Notes: a model not told the origin generated them from the sequence alone. Positions 10,205 to 24,025 are shown, numbered from the stretch's first letter. The stretch is 64,000 nucleotides of DNA from Molanna angustata (GCA_963576475.1 OY754969.1:26736958-26800957); one strand, 5' to 3'. A program made the numbers and translations.

Positions 10205-11045
10205 TATTATTCTTACATACATACCATCACGCCATGTCCCTTGCGGGGTAGGCAGAGAGAACCGAAAGCCACATTTTTCTATCCTGGCACGCATCTCTCG
10301 CCTCGTCCACATTCATGCATCGTCTCATACATGTTCGTCTATTGCTCACACTTCTAACATTTCCGTCTTTCAAAATTCCGTTCACATGGTCGTGCCATCC
10401 CTTTCTTGGGCGTCCCCGACCTCTCATTCCATTCCTTTCCGCTCTGTATATTTTTTTCGTCAGGCGCTCCTCATTCATTCTCCCCATGTGACCAAACCAT
10501 CTCAATGTGTTCAATTTCATTCTAGTAATGACATCTTTCTTCATCTTACATTCTTTCCTTATGTCCTCATTTCTTACCCGGTCATACATCGTTCAATTAC
10601 AAATCCTTCTTAACGATCTCATTTCAACTGCATTTATTCTACTTTCATGCGTCTTCTGCCAAGTCCAGGTTTCACTTGCATACGTCAAGGTTGGCACTAC
10701 GATGGCGTTATGAATGGCAACTTTGGCATCCTTTGATATGTTGCGATCATTCATAATTGGTCTTAGTGCTCCATTCACTCTGTTTCCTGCCATAACTCTT
10801 CTTTCGATCTCTTTATCGAGTAGTCCGTTTCGTTGAAATATGCTTCCCAAGTATACATATTCGTCAACTTGCTCGAGTCATTCGTTCTCTACTCTTATTT
10901 TACAGGCTGTTCTACTTTCACTCTTTTCAAAGACCATTGTCTTTGATTTGCTGGCATTCATCCTAAGTCCATTCTCTATACATCCTTCATATACCATACT
11001 TACAAGATAATGTAACTCTTCCATACTTTCTGCTAATATTATTCT
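10205..11045 (-). pseudogene. RTE-like LINE, 5'-truncated C-terminal reverse-transcriptase fragment
   Basis: The minus strand encodes the region downstream of the reverse transcriptase catalytic core. Recognisable landmarks include YVYLGSIFQRNG, NGALRPIMNDRNISK, TLTYASETWTWQK and LRWFGHMGRMNEERLTKKIY, then GRGRPRKGW near the end. At least two nonsense codons break it: TGA replaces Trp in the NEWLEQ stretch near 10880, and TGA replaces Arg after RRICN at ~10590. The 3' end carries CATGGCGTGATGGTATGTATG, as the copy at 47.3-48.9 kb does. The fragment starts abruptly at ~11045, so endonuclease and catalytic fingers/palm are missing. It is dead and cannot mobilise itself. Confidence 0.85.
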
Positions 11046-11594
11046 TTAACCATTCATATCGCTTGAAGGTAAGTATGTAGAGCCTACATGTAAGTATGTA
11101 GCTAAATTGTAGGTACCACCATGCAAAAATATTTATTTATTTATTGAGACACCAACAGAACACTGAACAACACAAACAAATAAATCATGAAACAAAAACA
11201 TAGAATATCCAGTGCTCCAATAACAATTATCTACCGCATTGCTATTGTGCATAGTTAGGTAGGTACAATCAACGTCTCCTGAGCATTCAAATTAAAACAA
11301 AAAAGACATTACACTGCACAATTAAAACGAAAGTTTAAAATACACATATACATATGTATACATTTACATAGGAACAAATGAGAAAATAAAAATATGGTTG
11401 TGTTACGAAATTTGTTATTGCAAGCGTAATAATTTATTTGTTTGGTTTTTTTTTGTACATAATATTACAAAATATGACAAATTAATAATAACAGCAAAAA
11501 TATTGATAGTGAAAAACAAAAAAAAAACAATAATGCATTGCACTAAGATAAATATAATACAAAAGCAAAAAAAGATTAGAATAGGACAAGGTGA
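11046..11594. other. AT-rich spacer with possible retroposon tail
   Basis: At 11130-11260 a stretch with TTATTTATTGAGACACCAACA and later CATAGTTAGGTAGGTAC resembles 43880-43995, so both may be 3' ends of an old non-LTR element. The rest is AT-rich without a visible gene. Confidence 0.3.
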
Positions 11595-11659
11595 GGAAAT
11601 TGGGATCAGGTATTTAAGGATAAATAATATTTATCCTTAAATACCTGATCCCAATTTCC
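11595..11659. repeat. Perfect 65-bp palindrome
   Basis: The arms at 11595-11626 and 11628-11659 are exact inverse complements of 32 bp around a single A. It reads GGAAATTGGGATCAGG onward to the centre. It lies just upstream of a LINE fragment. Confidence 0.85.
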
Positions 11660-11679
11660 ATATATATTCCTATAGAAAT

Positions 11680-12335
11680 ACAATAAATCTGAAAGACAAT
11701 TATGACTTTGAAACTGTTGAAGACTTCAAATACCTGGGTTCCACAATCAACAAAGATAATGAGGACACAACAGAAATAAAAAATAGAATAACAACAGGTA
11801 ACAGAGCATTCTTCTCTCTTCTACCGGTGTTCAAATCAAGAAGTGTCCATAGGAAAACGAAAATCACGCTGTATAAAACAATTATTAGAACAATTGTGAC
11901 ATATGAATGTGAAGCATGGACACTTACAGCCAAATCTGCTGAAATGCTGGACACGTTTGAGAGACGAGTGCTTCGTAGAATCCTAGGACCTGTGCCTGAT
12001 GGTGACGCCTGGAGGATTAAATACAATAATGAGCTGTATGCTATCTACGAGACTCCCAGGCTCTCTGTGCATGTCAGATTGAGCAGATTGAGATGGGCCG
12101 GACATGTACAGAGAATGCCACCACAGCAGAAAGTTCTGTGTGGACATCCAGGTGGAAGAAGAAAGGTTGTAAGACCGCGGATGCGATGGGAGGACAAAGT
12201 TGGAAGGGATACTTCCCAACTACTGCAAGTACCGGGCAGTTGGAGAGTTGCTCCAGAAGATAGGAGAAGCTGGAAGCGATAACTGACGAAGGCCAAGGCT
12301 CAGTATGGGCTGTAGCGCCATTGAAGAAGAAGTAT
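11680..12335 (+). pseudogene. RTE-type LINE C-terminal fragment (second lineage)
   Basis: An open plus frame from ~11680 to the TGA-less stop region at 12282 reads DFKYLGSTINKDNE, then RSVHRKTKITLYKTIIRTIV, RRVLRRILGPVPDG, VRLSRLRWAGHVQRMP and RPRMRWEDKVGRD. These are hallmarks of the segment after the RT palm in RTE-like non-LTR elements. The catalytic YADD box and everything upstream are absent, so the element is 5'-truncated. The downstream GGCTGTAGCGCCATTGAAGA followed by AGAAG repeats is the 3' tail. It differs clearly in sequence from the fragment at 10.2-11.0 kb, so this is a separate family. Confidence 0.8.
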
Positions 12336-12827
12336 AACTATATTCCTATAGTTTTTTTTATGAAAATTCCAAATCAGTTAGATTACGCAATATCTGGATT
12401 TAAGTCTTGCTGAATGCATCCTACTTCGAATTATAATCGTGGGTATATAGACGAAACGGGTATGTTTTACTAAGACATTTTGCGAATTAAAGTTACTAGT
12501 AAAGTCAAGTTTTAATAAATTTCTGCTATTTCGGTATACATTTAAATAATTCCTGCATATCCCTAATAACTGTTTTTACGCGAATCACGGATTGGGAATC
12601 AATGCACTTTTATTACAATGATTAATAATCTAAAAATTATGGAACAAAACAAACAAAGATTGAATTATATTTTTTTACCACAAACAACATCGTGTAATGT
12701 CAGAAAATTGAATGTCCCTTGTACGTTCAACAGTACGTTCAGTACGCTGAGAGATAAAAATAGATAATATTATGGTGATCGATCGATATACCTATGAGCT
12801 TAGAAAATAATCTTTTTTAGTATATAA
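12336..12827. other. AT-rich spacer, nothing recognised
   Basis: Single-copy-looking AT-rich DNA without reading frames. A short run around 12720-12750 repeats AGTACGTTCAGTACG-like words. Confidence 0.3.
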
Positions 12828-14141
12828 CTAGTTGCATGTAACACATGAGATCCAAATGTCGATAGCGATAGTATGTATAGTTGAAGAATAAGTACCAAAC
12901 TATAAACCCATCAATTCAAATTATTGAATATTTTAAGATATTTTATTTTCTATACAAAACATGTAGGTATTTTATTTTATTTTATTTAAAATATATAAAC
13001 AATGACTGGACAAGTAAACTGGTGATATACAATATAAAAAAATTGTCACGCCCAGCATCAATTAAATGTATACATAAATGTATGTATGTCAGGATAGGAT
13101 AGTATGGAGGTCAGTCTGTTTTTCCTACCCAAAATATGAAATGATGGTATGTATGTATGTTTGGATATTAAGTATCAAATTAATGAGTCTTCTTCGATAT
13201 TGTGGATAGGCGACTGCCATACAAATTATATGAAGCGATATCGTCACTGAATTCAATTTTTATAAAAATTGTAAAAAAAAAATTGATATGTACCTACTAC
13301 TACAATGTTCATATTTTTTGTAGAAAAATAAATTTTCTAGTTGGGGTGTTTCGGCTTTTTTCGGTATTTTTAAAAAGTTTGGAAATATAGGCAGTTAAAC
13401 ACATACATTTATCATAAAAAAAATGTTTTCCTTAATTAAAAATGCTTGAGAAACTATAAAATATTGAAAGAAAATATTGAGATTTTGTATTTTTCTATGT
13501 TTAAACCAATTTTCAGTGTTCTAGCTTTTATGGTTTCTGAGATAAATGGAAAAATAAACCAAAAATTCAAAAGTTGATAACCCCTGACTCAAACAAAAAT
13601 TCGAAATTCTGAGTATAAAACTTTTGTAGGCCTATAACTATTTATATATTCTGAAATTTTGGGGTCTATAAATTGAGCGGATCAAAAGTTATAAGGGGGG
13701 GGGACACACAGACACACGAAATGTTCTAGCTTTTATGGTTTTTGAGATAGATATAAAGAAAAAATAAGTAAAATTTCAAAAGTTGATAACCCCTGATTGA
13801 AACTAAAATTCAAAATTATGAGTATAAAAGTTTTGTAGGCCTATAACTTTCTATATATTCTGAAATTTTAGCCTCTGCGCATTGAGCGGATTAAAAGTTT
13901 CAAAAGGGGTGGGGGGGGGACACAGATAGATACTGACACACTAAATGTTCTACTCCGAATTGAGTAAATCCGTATATGGAACATATATGCTGCGAAGCCT
14001 CTAGGTTGGTGTATTTTGACTTCAAAGTTGGAAAAGCCGTGAAAAATATAGACCCTACATACAAATCTCGCGTATCCTGGCTTGAAACTTAGTCGATATG
14101 TAAAGAGAACAAAGTTCTCTAGAAAAAAATAGACAGTCGGA
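12828..14141 (-). mobile_element. Helitron family H, old minus-strand copy
   Basis: Read on the minus strand it begins TCCGACTGTC after A (14140-14141) and ends CATGCAACTAG before T (12828), the A|TC...CTAG|T signature of Helitrons. It is clearly diverged from the young copies at 23, 27 and 28 kb. A ~230-bp interior segment is duplicated in tandem: two blocks with GTTGATAACCCCTGA, a GTAGGCCTATAAC stretch and a poly-G run, near 13570-13700 and 13785-13920. It is non-coding and would rely on transposase supplied elsewhere. Confidence 0.75.
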
Positions 14142-14981
<840 letters not shown>

Positions 14982-15016
14982 ATATTTGATGTTTTCACGG
15001 GTGAAATATGTTATAA

Positions 15017-15883
<867 letters not shown>

Positions 15884-16119
15884 ATAAATATTTGCATCAA
15901 AAAACAATAAATATAGCTCAACACACATAATGGCGCAAAATATTCAGTAGGTATATTGAATACATTTCGCAAAAACACTACAATAAGTGACATTGTCTAC
16001 CCTTGTTCAGGTAACTGATATTAGTTCACAATATTTAACTTAATTTATAATTTACAAACAAAATACACTAAATTTAGGGTATTTTGCAAAATAATGAACA
16101 TTTTTTTTTTTTAATTTTT

Positions 16120-16303
16120 TTTTTTTAATAGAAAAAAATGAATATGTCCTTGTTAAACAAGTACATATACATCTTCCTACATTCCCTAAACTAAGCATAA
16201 ATGCTTGTGCTATAGGTGAACGAGATCGGTCGAGGCAGGATTCGAACTCGCGACCACTGGATTACTAACCCAGCGCGCTAACCGCTCTGCCATCGACCCA
16301 TCT
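16120..16303 (-). mobile_element. tRNA-Thr-like SINE, family 2, copy 1
   Basis: On the minus strand the head starts GGGTCGATGGCAGAGCGGTT. A 5-bp anticodon stem (CTGGG/TCCAG) encloses TTAGTAA with AGT in anticodon position, and the B-box-like GAGTTCGAATCC follows. Acceptor halves GGTCGA and TCGACC pair. A shared body and A/T-rich tail follow (copies at 37128 and 39855, part at 56525), so it is a SINE with a well-preserved tRNA head and not a tRNA gene. Confidence 0.75.
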
Positions 16304-19072
16304 AAACGTCATGACATGAACGTCAATTTGATGGATACAAATAAAAAAACATGATACAGTTTAAAATTTGACAAGGCTGTCACTGAATAACAATGAACCC
16401 GTTAGGAAGACAGTTTCTACAATGGAACAATTCGCTGCATAAAAATTATATTTGAAACTAATATTTGAGATACTTATGAATGAGGAAAAAAGAACCTAAT
16501 TGGATGTAAACATGGCTATTCATACAGTGTTCTACGAGAATTTTAAACTCTACACAAAATAATGCTTATCATTGAATAAACCGTACTTGGGCTCTTTTGG
16601 GTTGATTTATCAGATAAATGATCAGGTATAACAATAAGTATGTTAATAAAAGAAAAGAAAATCTCTTTTACCATAGGGAAAAAAAGAACACTGAAATAAT
16701 TTACTATAGAAATACAAAAAAAAATTGCAAATCGTATTGAACTGTTTCTTGAAATGATGTGATATTGTGTAAATAGGTATAATTTTTCGATTGATGATTG
16801 ACGACATAAAACATAAAAAATAATGAATTATTTACTGGAAAAGAATGCCATAATTCACATATTTCAATCAACATCAGATATTTATGGAAATACAAATAAA
16901 TGCTCTTCGCCGTCTTATCATAATTTAAATATCACATTATTTTCCACACTGGCACATAATCAATTGTGTAACCAATGTATTGACGAATAATCAATAAATT
17001 ATCGACACAAACTAATAATTATTTACTAGATAGTTAATGAACACAATACTAAAAGGTGTCTAGTGGAAATGATATAAGGTCTGAGTTATCATTACATGGA
17101 CAATATTGGACAAGGAAACACATAAGAAATCCAAAAACGAACGTCTCATTTGAAACCTAATGATCCAATACGATTAAAATCATTTTACATAAAAAGACTC
17201 CAAAAAAATAATAATAAGGACAATTTATAAAGCACCGTTTAGTGACAACCGTGGTCACCTCAAGGGCGCTTTCAGTTTGCAAAAAAATAAGTTAAAATTG
17301 GTCCGAAAATGGTGTAACATAAAACTTAAAAAAATACGTAGAAATCACAAATTAATCTATAATAAAAAGATAATAACTTAAAAAAAAAGAAAAAAAATGC
17401 ATTTAAAAGTTTAAAACAATAGCTTAATTTAATTAAAAAGTACGTTAATTTTACATCTAAGACAAAACAAATGACATCACATATTTATTTTTTTAGATGT
17501 TATGATTTCATTGTAGCTGTTTTTGGAGTCGGTTTTTTTATTTTTTTCCCTTTTCAGTGATGTTGATGAACATATATATTTGACAGTGGTACCTATTTTG
17601 GTGACTTTGACGATTTGAAAAAATCGCGCAATAGAGCTTTAGCTTTCGCAAGAGTGAATTTTGACGAGGACAGATCTCTGACGCTCCTTATTATAGATAC
17701 GAATAACTTCAAAACTAACAATTGAACATCGAAAACACTAATATCAACAAAAATATCCGCAAAAGACCGCCTCTCGTGGAAGCGGATAATACGCCGGGTG
17801 ATCGAGTATATAGTCACCACCCTTAGCCGTGAGGTCAAGGAAGAAGATAAAATAACTCCTTTCCAACACACAAAAATCGTTTGCAAATTGAAGATTTTGA
17901 TGATGTTTTCTCATACATACGTTCCATCATCAGAACTCGATTTGATTTATATGTGTGATCAACGCTGAAGTACTCCCTTCCTAATAGAAAAAGAATCGTG
18001 AAAATCGAATAATATGGTAAAGAATTATCATAGCAAGTGAAAATTGAAGAGTTTTGTGATTTTCTCATAGATGGCATGATCATATCTAGATTAAATTGAA
18101 ATGGGACCAATCGGAAAATATTGCCTTTCTAATGAAAAAATAATCATTTTTGAAAATATCGGTTAAAAATAAGTTTCATGGTTGAACAAATGTTTACAAA
18201 TTTGGTTGAAGTTAGAAAATGTTCGTATTTTATATCTCGTAAAACTTTCATATTTTAAATTTGTAAGCATGCAGATTTTTTTTTAAATCACATGCACTGT
18301 TCACTTCATGATGCTGGTATCGCATACCTACATGATATGGCCCCGAAGATGGTCGGCTATCTTCGTAAACCGAAGGATAGGAGTGATCATTGATAGGAGA
18401 GATTCCTTTATTACATTTTATTTGGAAACATATTTTTGTTAACAATTATAATATTTTGTTAACAATTTAAAAATAAAAAAAGCATATTACAGTGTTTCAC
18501 TTAAGGGGGCATATAAACCTAAACAACCCAATTTCTAAGCATATTAAACGGAGTGTTCATATTTAGAAATTGGGCTCAAATTCCTCAAACATGTTAAACA
18601 GTGTTTCTAAAAAAAATACTATTAGTATTTTCAACATTTCTCTGGTGAACGTTCGTCGCACAATTTTAAAAATCAGCCTAAATTCTGATAAAAAAATTAT
18701 TAAAAATATCCTTTGTTACAACATTTTTTTAATTAATCTATAACTATATATCGAAGAGAAATAAATTATTTATGTGTTTAAAGAGTGCATAAAATCAAAG
18801 TGAATGACCGATATTTATTTTTCATTTCAAGTAAGGTTTGTTCTTAAAATGCAAAAAATCAACAAATTAAGAGTTTCCGATAATTTAAAACAGTATAAAC
18901 CCTTTTTAACGCACACGATAGTTACCCTTACTAACACGTAACTTCATAGTATATTAGGCGGTTTTAGGATATTATGTATCATGTAGTCACTAGATTTAGC
19001 GTTATATACCCTCTCAATTGCTAAATCTAATTCATATTGCATTCCATTAACAAAAAAATAAATTAATTTTGT
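16304..19072. other. Long AT-rich interval, mostly unassigned
   Basis: I find no repeat shared with other parts of the window. Two patches are less AT-rich. At 17590-17720 the plus strand reads DFDDLKKSRNRALAFARV for about 45 codons before a TGA. At 18250-18430 the minus strand reads PSVYEDSRPSSGPYHVG and onward. Neither has clear splice boundaries, so they are noted but not called as genes. Confidence 0.3.
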
Positions 19073-19286
19073 CGGCATTCGTGGCTCAGTTGGTTGGGTA
19101 TCTGATCGAAAGGTCCCGGGTTCGATTCCCGGTGGAGACACAGTTTTTAATTGTGTTTTCAGTTTGAATCTGTGAGACGATTAATATCGTAAGTCTCCAG
19201 AATGTGGCAAATTGTTATTGGGTGCGTGTTAAATTAATATTTGACATAGTACCTGTAAGTTGCCAGAGAAGTAATTTAAAAAAAAG
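19073..19286 (+). mobile_element. tRNA-derived SINE, family 1, copy 2
   Basis: A box TGGCTCAGTTGG at 19082-19093 and B box GGTTCGATTCC at 19119-19129. The body is the same as at 9847, but about ten bases are missing between the boxes (the ACTGCTGATC stretch). The tail is a short A-run. Confidence 0.85.
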
Positions 19287-19628
19287 GCACCTATATAATA
19301 TTTTTTTCGTAGAAAATAAATATGGTAAAGAAATAAACTAGAAAGAAACTGGGATGAACTCGGAGGAAGAAATAGGATAGTCTCCCTAACCGATTTTTGC
19401 AGAATGCAAAAAGTTTTAATGTAGGTTGAAACAGACTAAAAATCAGGTTGAAGGAGAAGTTTATTAAGTTACAGCAGCCAGGAGAAGTTTATTAAGTCAT
19501 TTTGATAATAGGTTCGTTAGGGTTAACACACCGTACATATATTATGATTGCTTAGCTAATAAATAATTCACGTGCTATGAAATAATATATTTGTAATATT
19601 GCAAATCAATGTATACACAGCTATCGGA

Positions 19629-19743
19629 AAACAACTTGAGCCAATCACGTGGGTGCGTAGATCGCAAATTTATGTATATTTGCTTGGTTGGTATATATGC
19701 AAACCGCTTCCCTCCACGGCGAAAAGGCTCAAGAAGTTTGACG
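19629..19743 (-). mobile_element. MITE family G, diverged copy
   Basis: Read on the minus strand it begins like GTCAAACTTCTTGAGCC, continues TTTTCGCCGTGGAGGGAAG and closes with an inverse GGCTCAAGTTGTT. It matches the copies at 52872 and 59984 in order and spacing. Confidence 0.5.
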
Positions 19744-20946
19744 GCATCTATATTCCTAATTATTTTACTACACTACGGATGCATTCGGTAACTGTGATCT
19801 TTTTAATGCTCTTGGTTTTGTCGTGACACAGCACTCATGGTCTTACAAGATGTTTGTTCATCACTAATGTAAATAGATACATTAGTTATGCTCAAAATTT
19901 GGTAACGTAATATATTGTATAGTTTAATAAATTATAATATTTTCATACCTACTATAAATTATGAAAAATTGGTCAAAAGTGATCGATGAGGTGAAACTGT
20001 GTCGGGTATTGTTCCAGACAATAGAATATCACCAACGCGGACATGGGATAATGAACATCCATTATAGGGAGGGTGGGGGTGGGAGGGGCAATAAAGGGCT
20101 CGGGGGCAATAAGAAAGGGCCCTCTCATATTCAATAAAGGTCAAGGCAGCCAAGGCGGGCCCTCATTTAATGTCAAATCGGGGCCGCCCGACAGATCATC
20201 ACGAGGAAGAAACTATTAGTCATAAAACTGTATACTTACTTACAACTTACTCCCCCGTCATATAGATTCGATTAACTCTTCGTTTATGTGAGTATGTTTA
20301 TTCTTCAGAAGACGTAGATGCATGTGAAATTCGCCCAAAAGTCGACCATATGTTCAAGATATTAAAAATGTTGAGTGACTTTTATATTCACACTATGGCA
20401 TTGTGGTAAGTATGTACTGTGCCGACAACCAGGATTCTTTTACAAGCAGAGGAGATTTTTTTTATTAATATTTAGTAAAATATTATATATAACAATACAT
20501 TAAATATCAGAACATAGTTTTATTCGCTTTCTCAAAAAGCATATAAAGCTTGTGGCGAGTACTGAGAAAGGGAATACATAAACATACATAGATTAATTTA
20601 CATAATAACATAACACAAAAAATACATACAAAAAACATATTATAATAATCATAAAAAAAACATCAAAATGACATTAAACTATACCCCATGATTTACCATT
20701 TTTCTTTTGCGTAACTTTAAAGTTTTTTTTTTAATTTTATTACCTAGCTGTTCATGATTTGACAAAATATTTCTCACGCATTTCTTGCGTATCTGACCTA
20801 GAAAAACTGATTATTTGGAAACAAATTCATCACTTCCAAAGGATGAAATGGAAGTTTTGAATGTTATCTTTTTTATTATTTTTTCAAAAGGTGAGTACAC
20901 GTACTAAATAGTAATAGAACAATGAAACGTTTTTTTACAAGAAAGA
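19744..20946. other. Spacer with a G-rich patch
   Basis: Mostly AT-rich. At 20067-20200 the plus strand is unusually G-rich, with GGGAGGGTGGGGGTGGGAGG at 20067-20086 able to form a G-quadruplex. From 20455 a poly-T start and AT-rich text resemble the reverse of a retroposon 3' end. No gene recognised. Confidence 0.35.
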
Positions 20947-21938
20947 GTAGGGAGATCGGTGTCGAAAGTAACAGGTGCATGTCGATTGTAACAAACGCTC
21001 TATATTCCAAAATATTTATTTTGTAAAGGTACAACCACCACCATCTACTAAACTAAACCGAAATCTAACGTTGGACATAATTTTAATCTATGGTCAGTTT
21101 AACAATACCGATAAAACGTAGTGATGCTGATTTTACGCGTGCAAAGTAAATATATTATTGAAAGGTCATAGATTCGTATCTACCATATCTTATAATTTAT
21201 TAAGTGTTTTAATGTGCGTATGTATTATAAATATTGCTTATTTTCAATGTACTTATACATTTTTAAGTTATTATCAAACGCTTAAAATAAAGCATAACTT
21301 AAAACCAATGTGTCGAAAAGTTGCAGCTGTAACACTTCAGAAGGTGTAAATAGTAACATGTTACTATTAAACAACATGTTACTGTAAATTATGGGCTCAT
21401 GAAAACTGCGCCAAAAATAAACAACTAAATTATATATGTGTAAATTGTCAATCCGATAGTGATTAAGTTTTAAAAATTTATTTTATTTTATTATTTTGAA
21501 AGAAAATATGCCAATTTTTCTGTTTGTATACTAATTACATGTTCATATATTTAAAAAGTACTATTAGTTAAGTTGTTCTTTGGTATTATGATAACAATAA
21601 AATACGTTTATTTTATTGTTATAATAATACCAAAATATGCCAATGCCTGCGTTTTTAAATTGATTTTATGTTCTTATATTTTAAAAGTCATATTGTTACA
21701 TTCAACACCACGAGTGTTACTTTTGACATCATCTGGGTGTCAAAAGTAACAATTTTCTTTCGATGTTATTTTTTTAATAAATTCAAAAGCCTTAACTCAT
21801 TTTGTTTTTGACCATGCCCATATAATCTAAAAACATGGAATATATTAAGATAAAAAAAATCACGTGATTTGATCAGTAAACAGCTCTGATATTACTAAAA
21901 ATATGAATTTTGTTACAACTGATACCGATCTCCCCTAC
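20947..21938. mobile_element. TIR element with GTAGGG(G)AGATCGGT ends (992 bp)
   Basis: The left end GTAGGGAGATCGGTGTC and inverted right end GTAGGGGAGATCGGTATC match over 18 positions with one gap. AAAGTAACA/TGTTACTTT words recur inside, and a ~20-bp hairpin (ATAACAATAAAATACG and its inverse) lies at 21588-21630. There is no transposase frame; it is non-autonomous. Confidence 0.6.
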
Positions 21939-22519
21939 CTAACTCACCTTTGAATGTTATCATGTAAAATATGTCCTTATTTTAATTGCAACAAAAATTT
22001 GTAAGAATGTTATATATTTATAATAGTGCTGGAATAATGCTTGTGTTATAGTTATAGATGAACCAAACTTAATAATTTCATTAACAGTGCGACCTATTTA
22101 TACATAGTGACCAAACAAAAAATAATTAATTAAAACAAATTCAAATGCAGGGTTAATTCATTCATATGGATATTTTAAAGTGTAAAATACTGTTTATAAT
22201 CCCAAAGGTTCAATACTGGAATAATCGCATGCCTAGTTACTACTTTCACAAATATTATAATACCTACCTACGCGTGACAAATTAATTAATTACATCCGAG
22301 TTAAATCTAATTTATTTATATACACCATAACAAGTACCAAGTTTTCTACCGACAATGTAACGTATTTGAACATCTACAAAGAAACTAGAAACAAATAACG
22401 ATTCAAAAAGTTGCAGTTTAACGCAAATCAAGTTTTTGGATAGTATTCATTATTTTCTTTTGTATTGCCTCTCGAACTACTAATAGGTAGGTACTATGAC
22501 AAATATTACTTCAACACGC
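21939..22519. other. AT-rich spacer, nothing recognised
   Basis: No reading frames, repeats or RNA features could be supported. Confidence 0.3.
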
Positions 22520-22677
22520 ACCAATTACAAGTAGCCACACTCTGGAGACTTCGCGAAATTTATCGTCTCACAGATCCAAACTGAAAACTCAGTTAAAAAC
22601 TGTGCCTCGGTGTCTCCACCTGGAATCGAACATTCACCAATCAGATATCTATAACAACTGAGCCACGAAGACCGAAA
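22520..22677 (-). mobile_element. tRNA-derived SINE, family 1, diverged minus copy
   Basis: On the minus strand it has the TCGTGGCTCAGTTG head, then GGTGGAGACACCG and AGTTTGGATCTGTGAGACGA, as in the copies at 9847 and 19073. The B box is damaged (GATTCCAG context). Confidence 0.75.
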
Positions 22678-22996
22678 TAGTGTTCAGAATCGATTGAATT
22701 TTTTTCATTGTGGAAATAGTCTGTGATAACCGTTTGAAGAATTAAATACTTAGATATGAAAGCAAGATTGGAAAGATGATAAATAAATAAATTAATAACT
22801 CGGTTTTATGTTTTTTTTCTTAGGAAAGGATAAGCGATCCTGTTCCTTTTCATAGACTTATGACATATTTTGAATTACATAACATTTCTTACCCAATCCG
22901 TTTCCTACACCTTACTTTAAATCTATTCAAAGCGCGCTTGAGGTGATGTTGCCAAAAAAACGGCGATATATCATTCATACCAGTTTATTATGATTA

Positions 22997-24025
22997 TCCA
23001 ACTGTCGATTTGTTCAGGAGAACTTTGTTCTCTTAACATATCGACAATGTATCAAGCCAGAATACGCGAGAATTGTATGGAGAGGTCTACTTTTTTCATG
23101 GATTTTCCAACTTTGAAGTCAAAAAACACCAACTTAGAGGCTTCGCAGCATATATGTTCCATACACGGATTTACTCAGAATTCGGAGTAGAACATTTCGT
23201 GTGTCTGTGTGTCTGTGTGTGTGTCTGTGTGTCTGTGTGTGTGTGTGTCTGTGTGTCCGTCCCCCCCTTATAACTTTTGATCCGCTCAATTTACAGAGCC
23301 TAAAATTTCAGAATATATAAACAGTTACAGGCCTACAAAACTTTTATACTCGGAATTTTGAATTTTTGTTTCAGTCAGGGGTTATCAACTTTTGAATTTT
23401 TATTTTATTTTTCCATATATCTCAGAAACCATAAACGGTAGAACGCTGAAAATTGGTACAAACATAGACAAATACAAAATCTCAAATTATTTTTTTCAAA
23501 AAAATTCCAGGGTTTCTCAAACATTTTTTATTAAGAAAAATATTTTTTTTATGATAAATTTATGAGTTTAACTGCCTATATTTCCAAAACTTTTACAATT
23601 ATCGAAAAAAGCCGAAATACCCCAACTAGATAATTTAATTTTCTATAAAAAATATTAACATTGTAGAAGAAGATCTCAATTTTTTTTAACAATTTTTTTA
23701 AAAATTGAATTTAGTGACGACATCGCTTCATACATTTTGTATGGCAGTCGCCTATACACAATATGTAAGAAGACTTAATAGTTTGTTACTTCATCTCCAA
23801 ACATACATACATACCATCATGCAATTTGCATATTCTGGGTAGGAAAAAGGATCTTCTTCCATACTATCCTATCTTGACATACATACCTACATATGTTGTA
23901 TAGAAAACAAAATATCTGAAAATATTCAATAATTTGTATCTATGGGTTTATAGTTTGGTACATATTCTTCAACTATACATACTATCGCTATCGACAGTTG
24001 GATCTCATGTGTTACATGCAACTAG
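22997..24025 (+). mobile_element. Helitron family H, young full-length copy (1029 bp)
   Basis: It starts TCCAACTGTCGATTTG after A and ends CATGCAACTAG before T. Features in order: a 13-bp 5' motif TCCAACTGTCGAT; GAGAACTTTGTTCTC hairpin; a TG/CTG microsatellite at ~23200-23255; a C7 run; then the inverse motif ATCGACAGTTGGA at ~23990; a small 3' hairpin CATGT-GTT-ACATG; CTAG. It has no Rep/helicase frame. It is nearly identical to 27395-28426. Confidence 0.85.

Noticed and set aside
10137..10713. Plus-strand frames of 158 and 68 codons
   Set aside because: They are antisense to the RTE LINE coding sequence.
17590..17720. Short plus-strand coding patch reading DFDDLKKSRNRALAF
   Set aside because: Only ~45 codons, no start, no splice sites, no recognised family; kept as a note in the interval entry.
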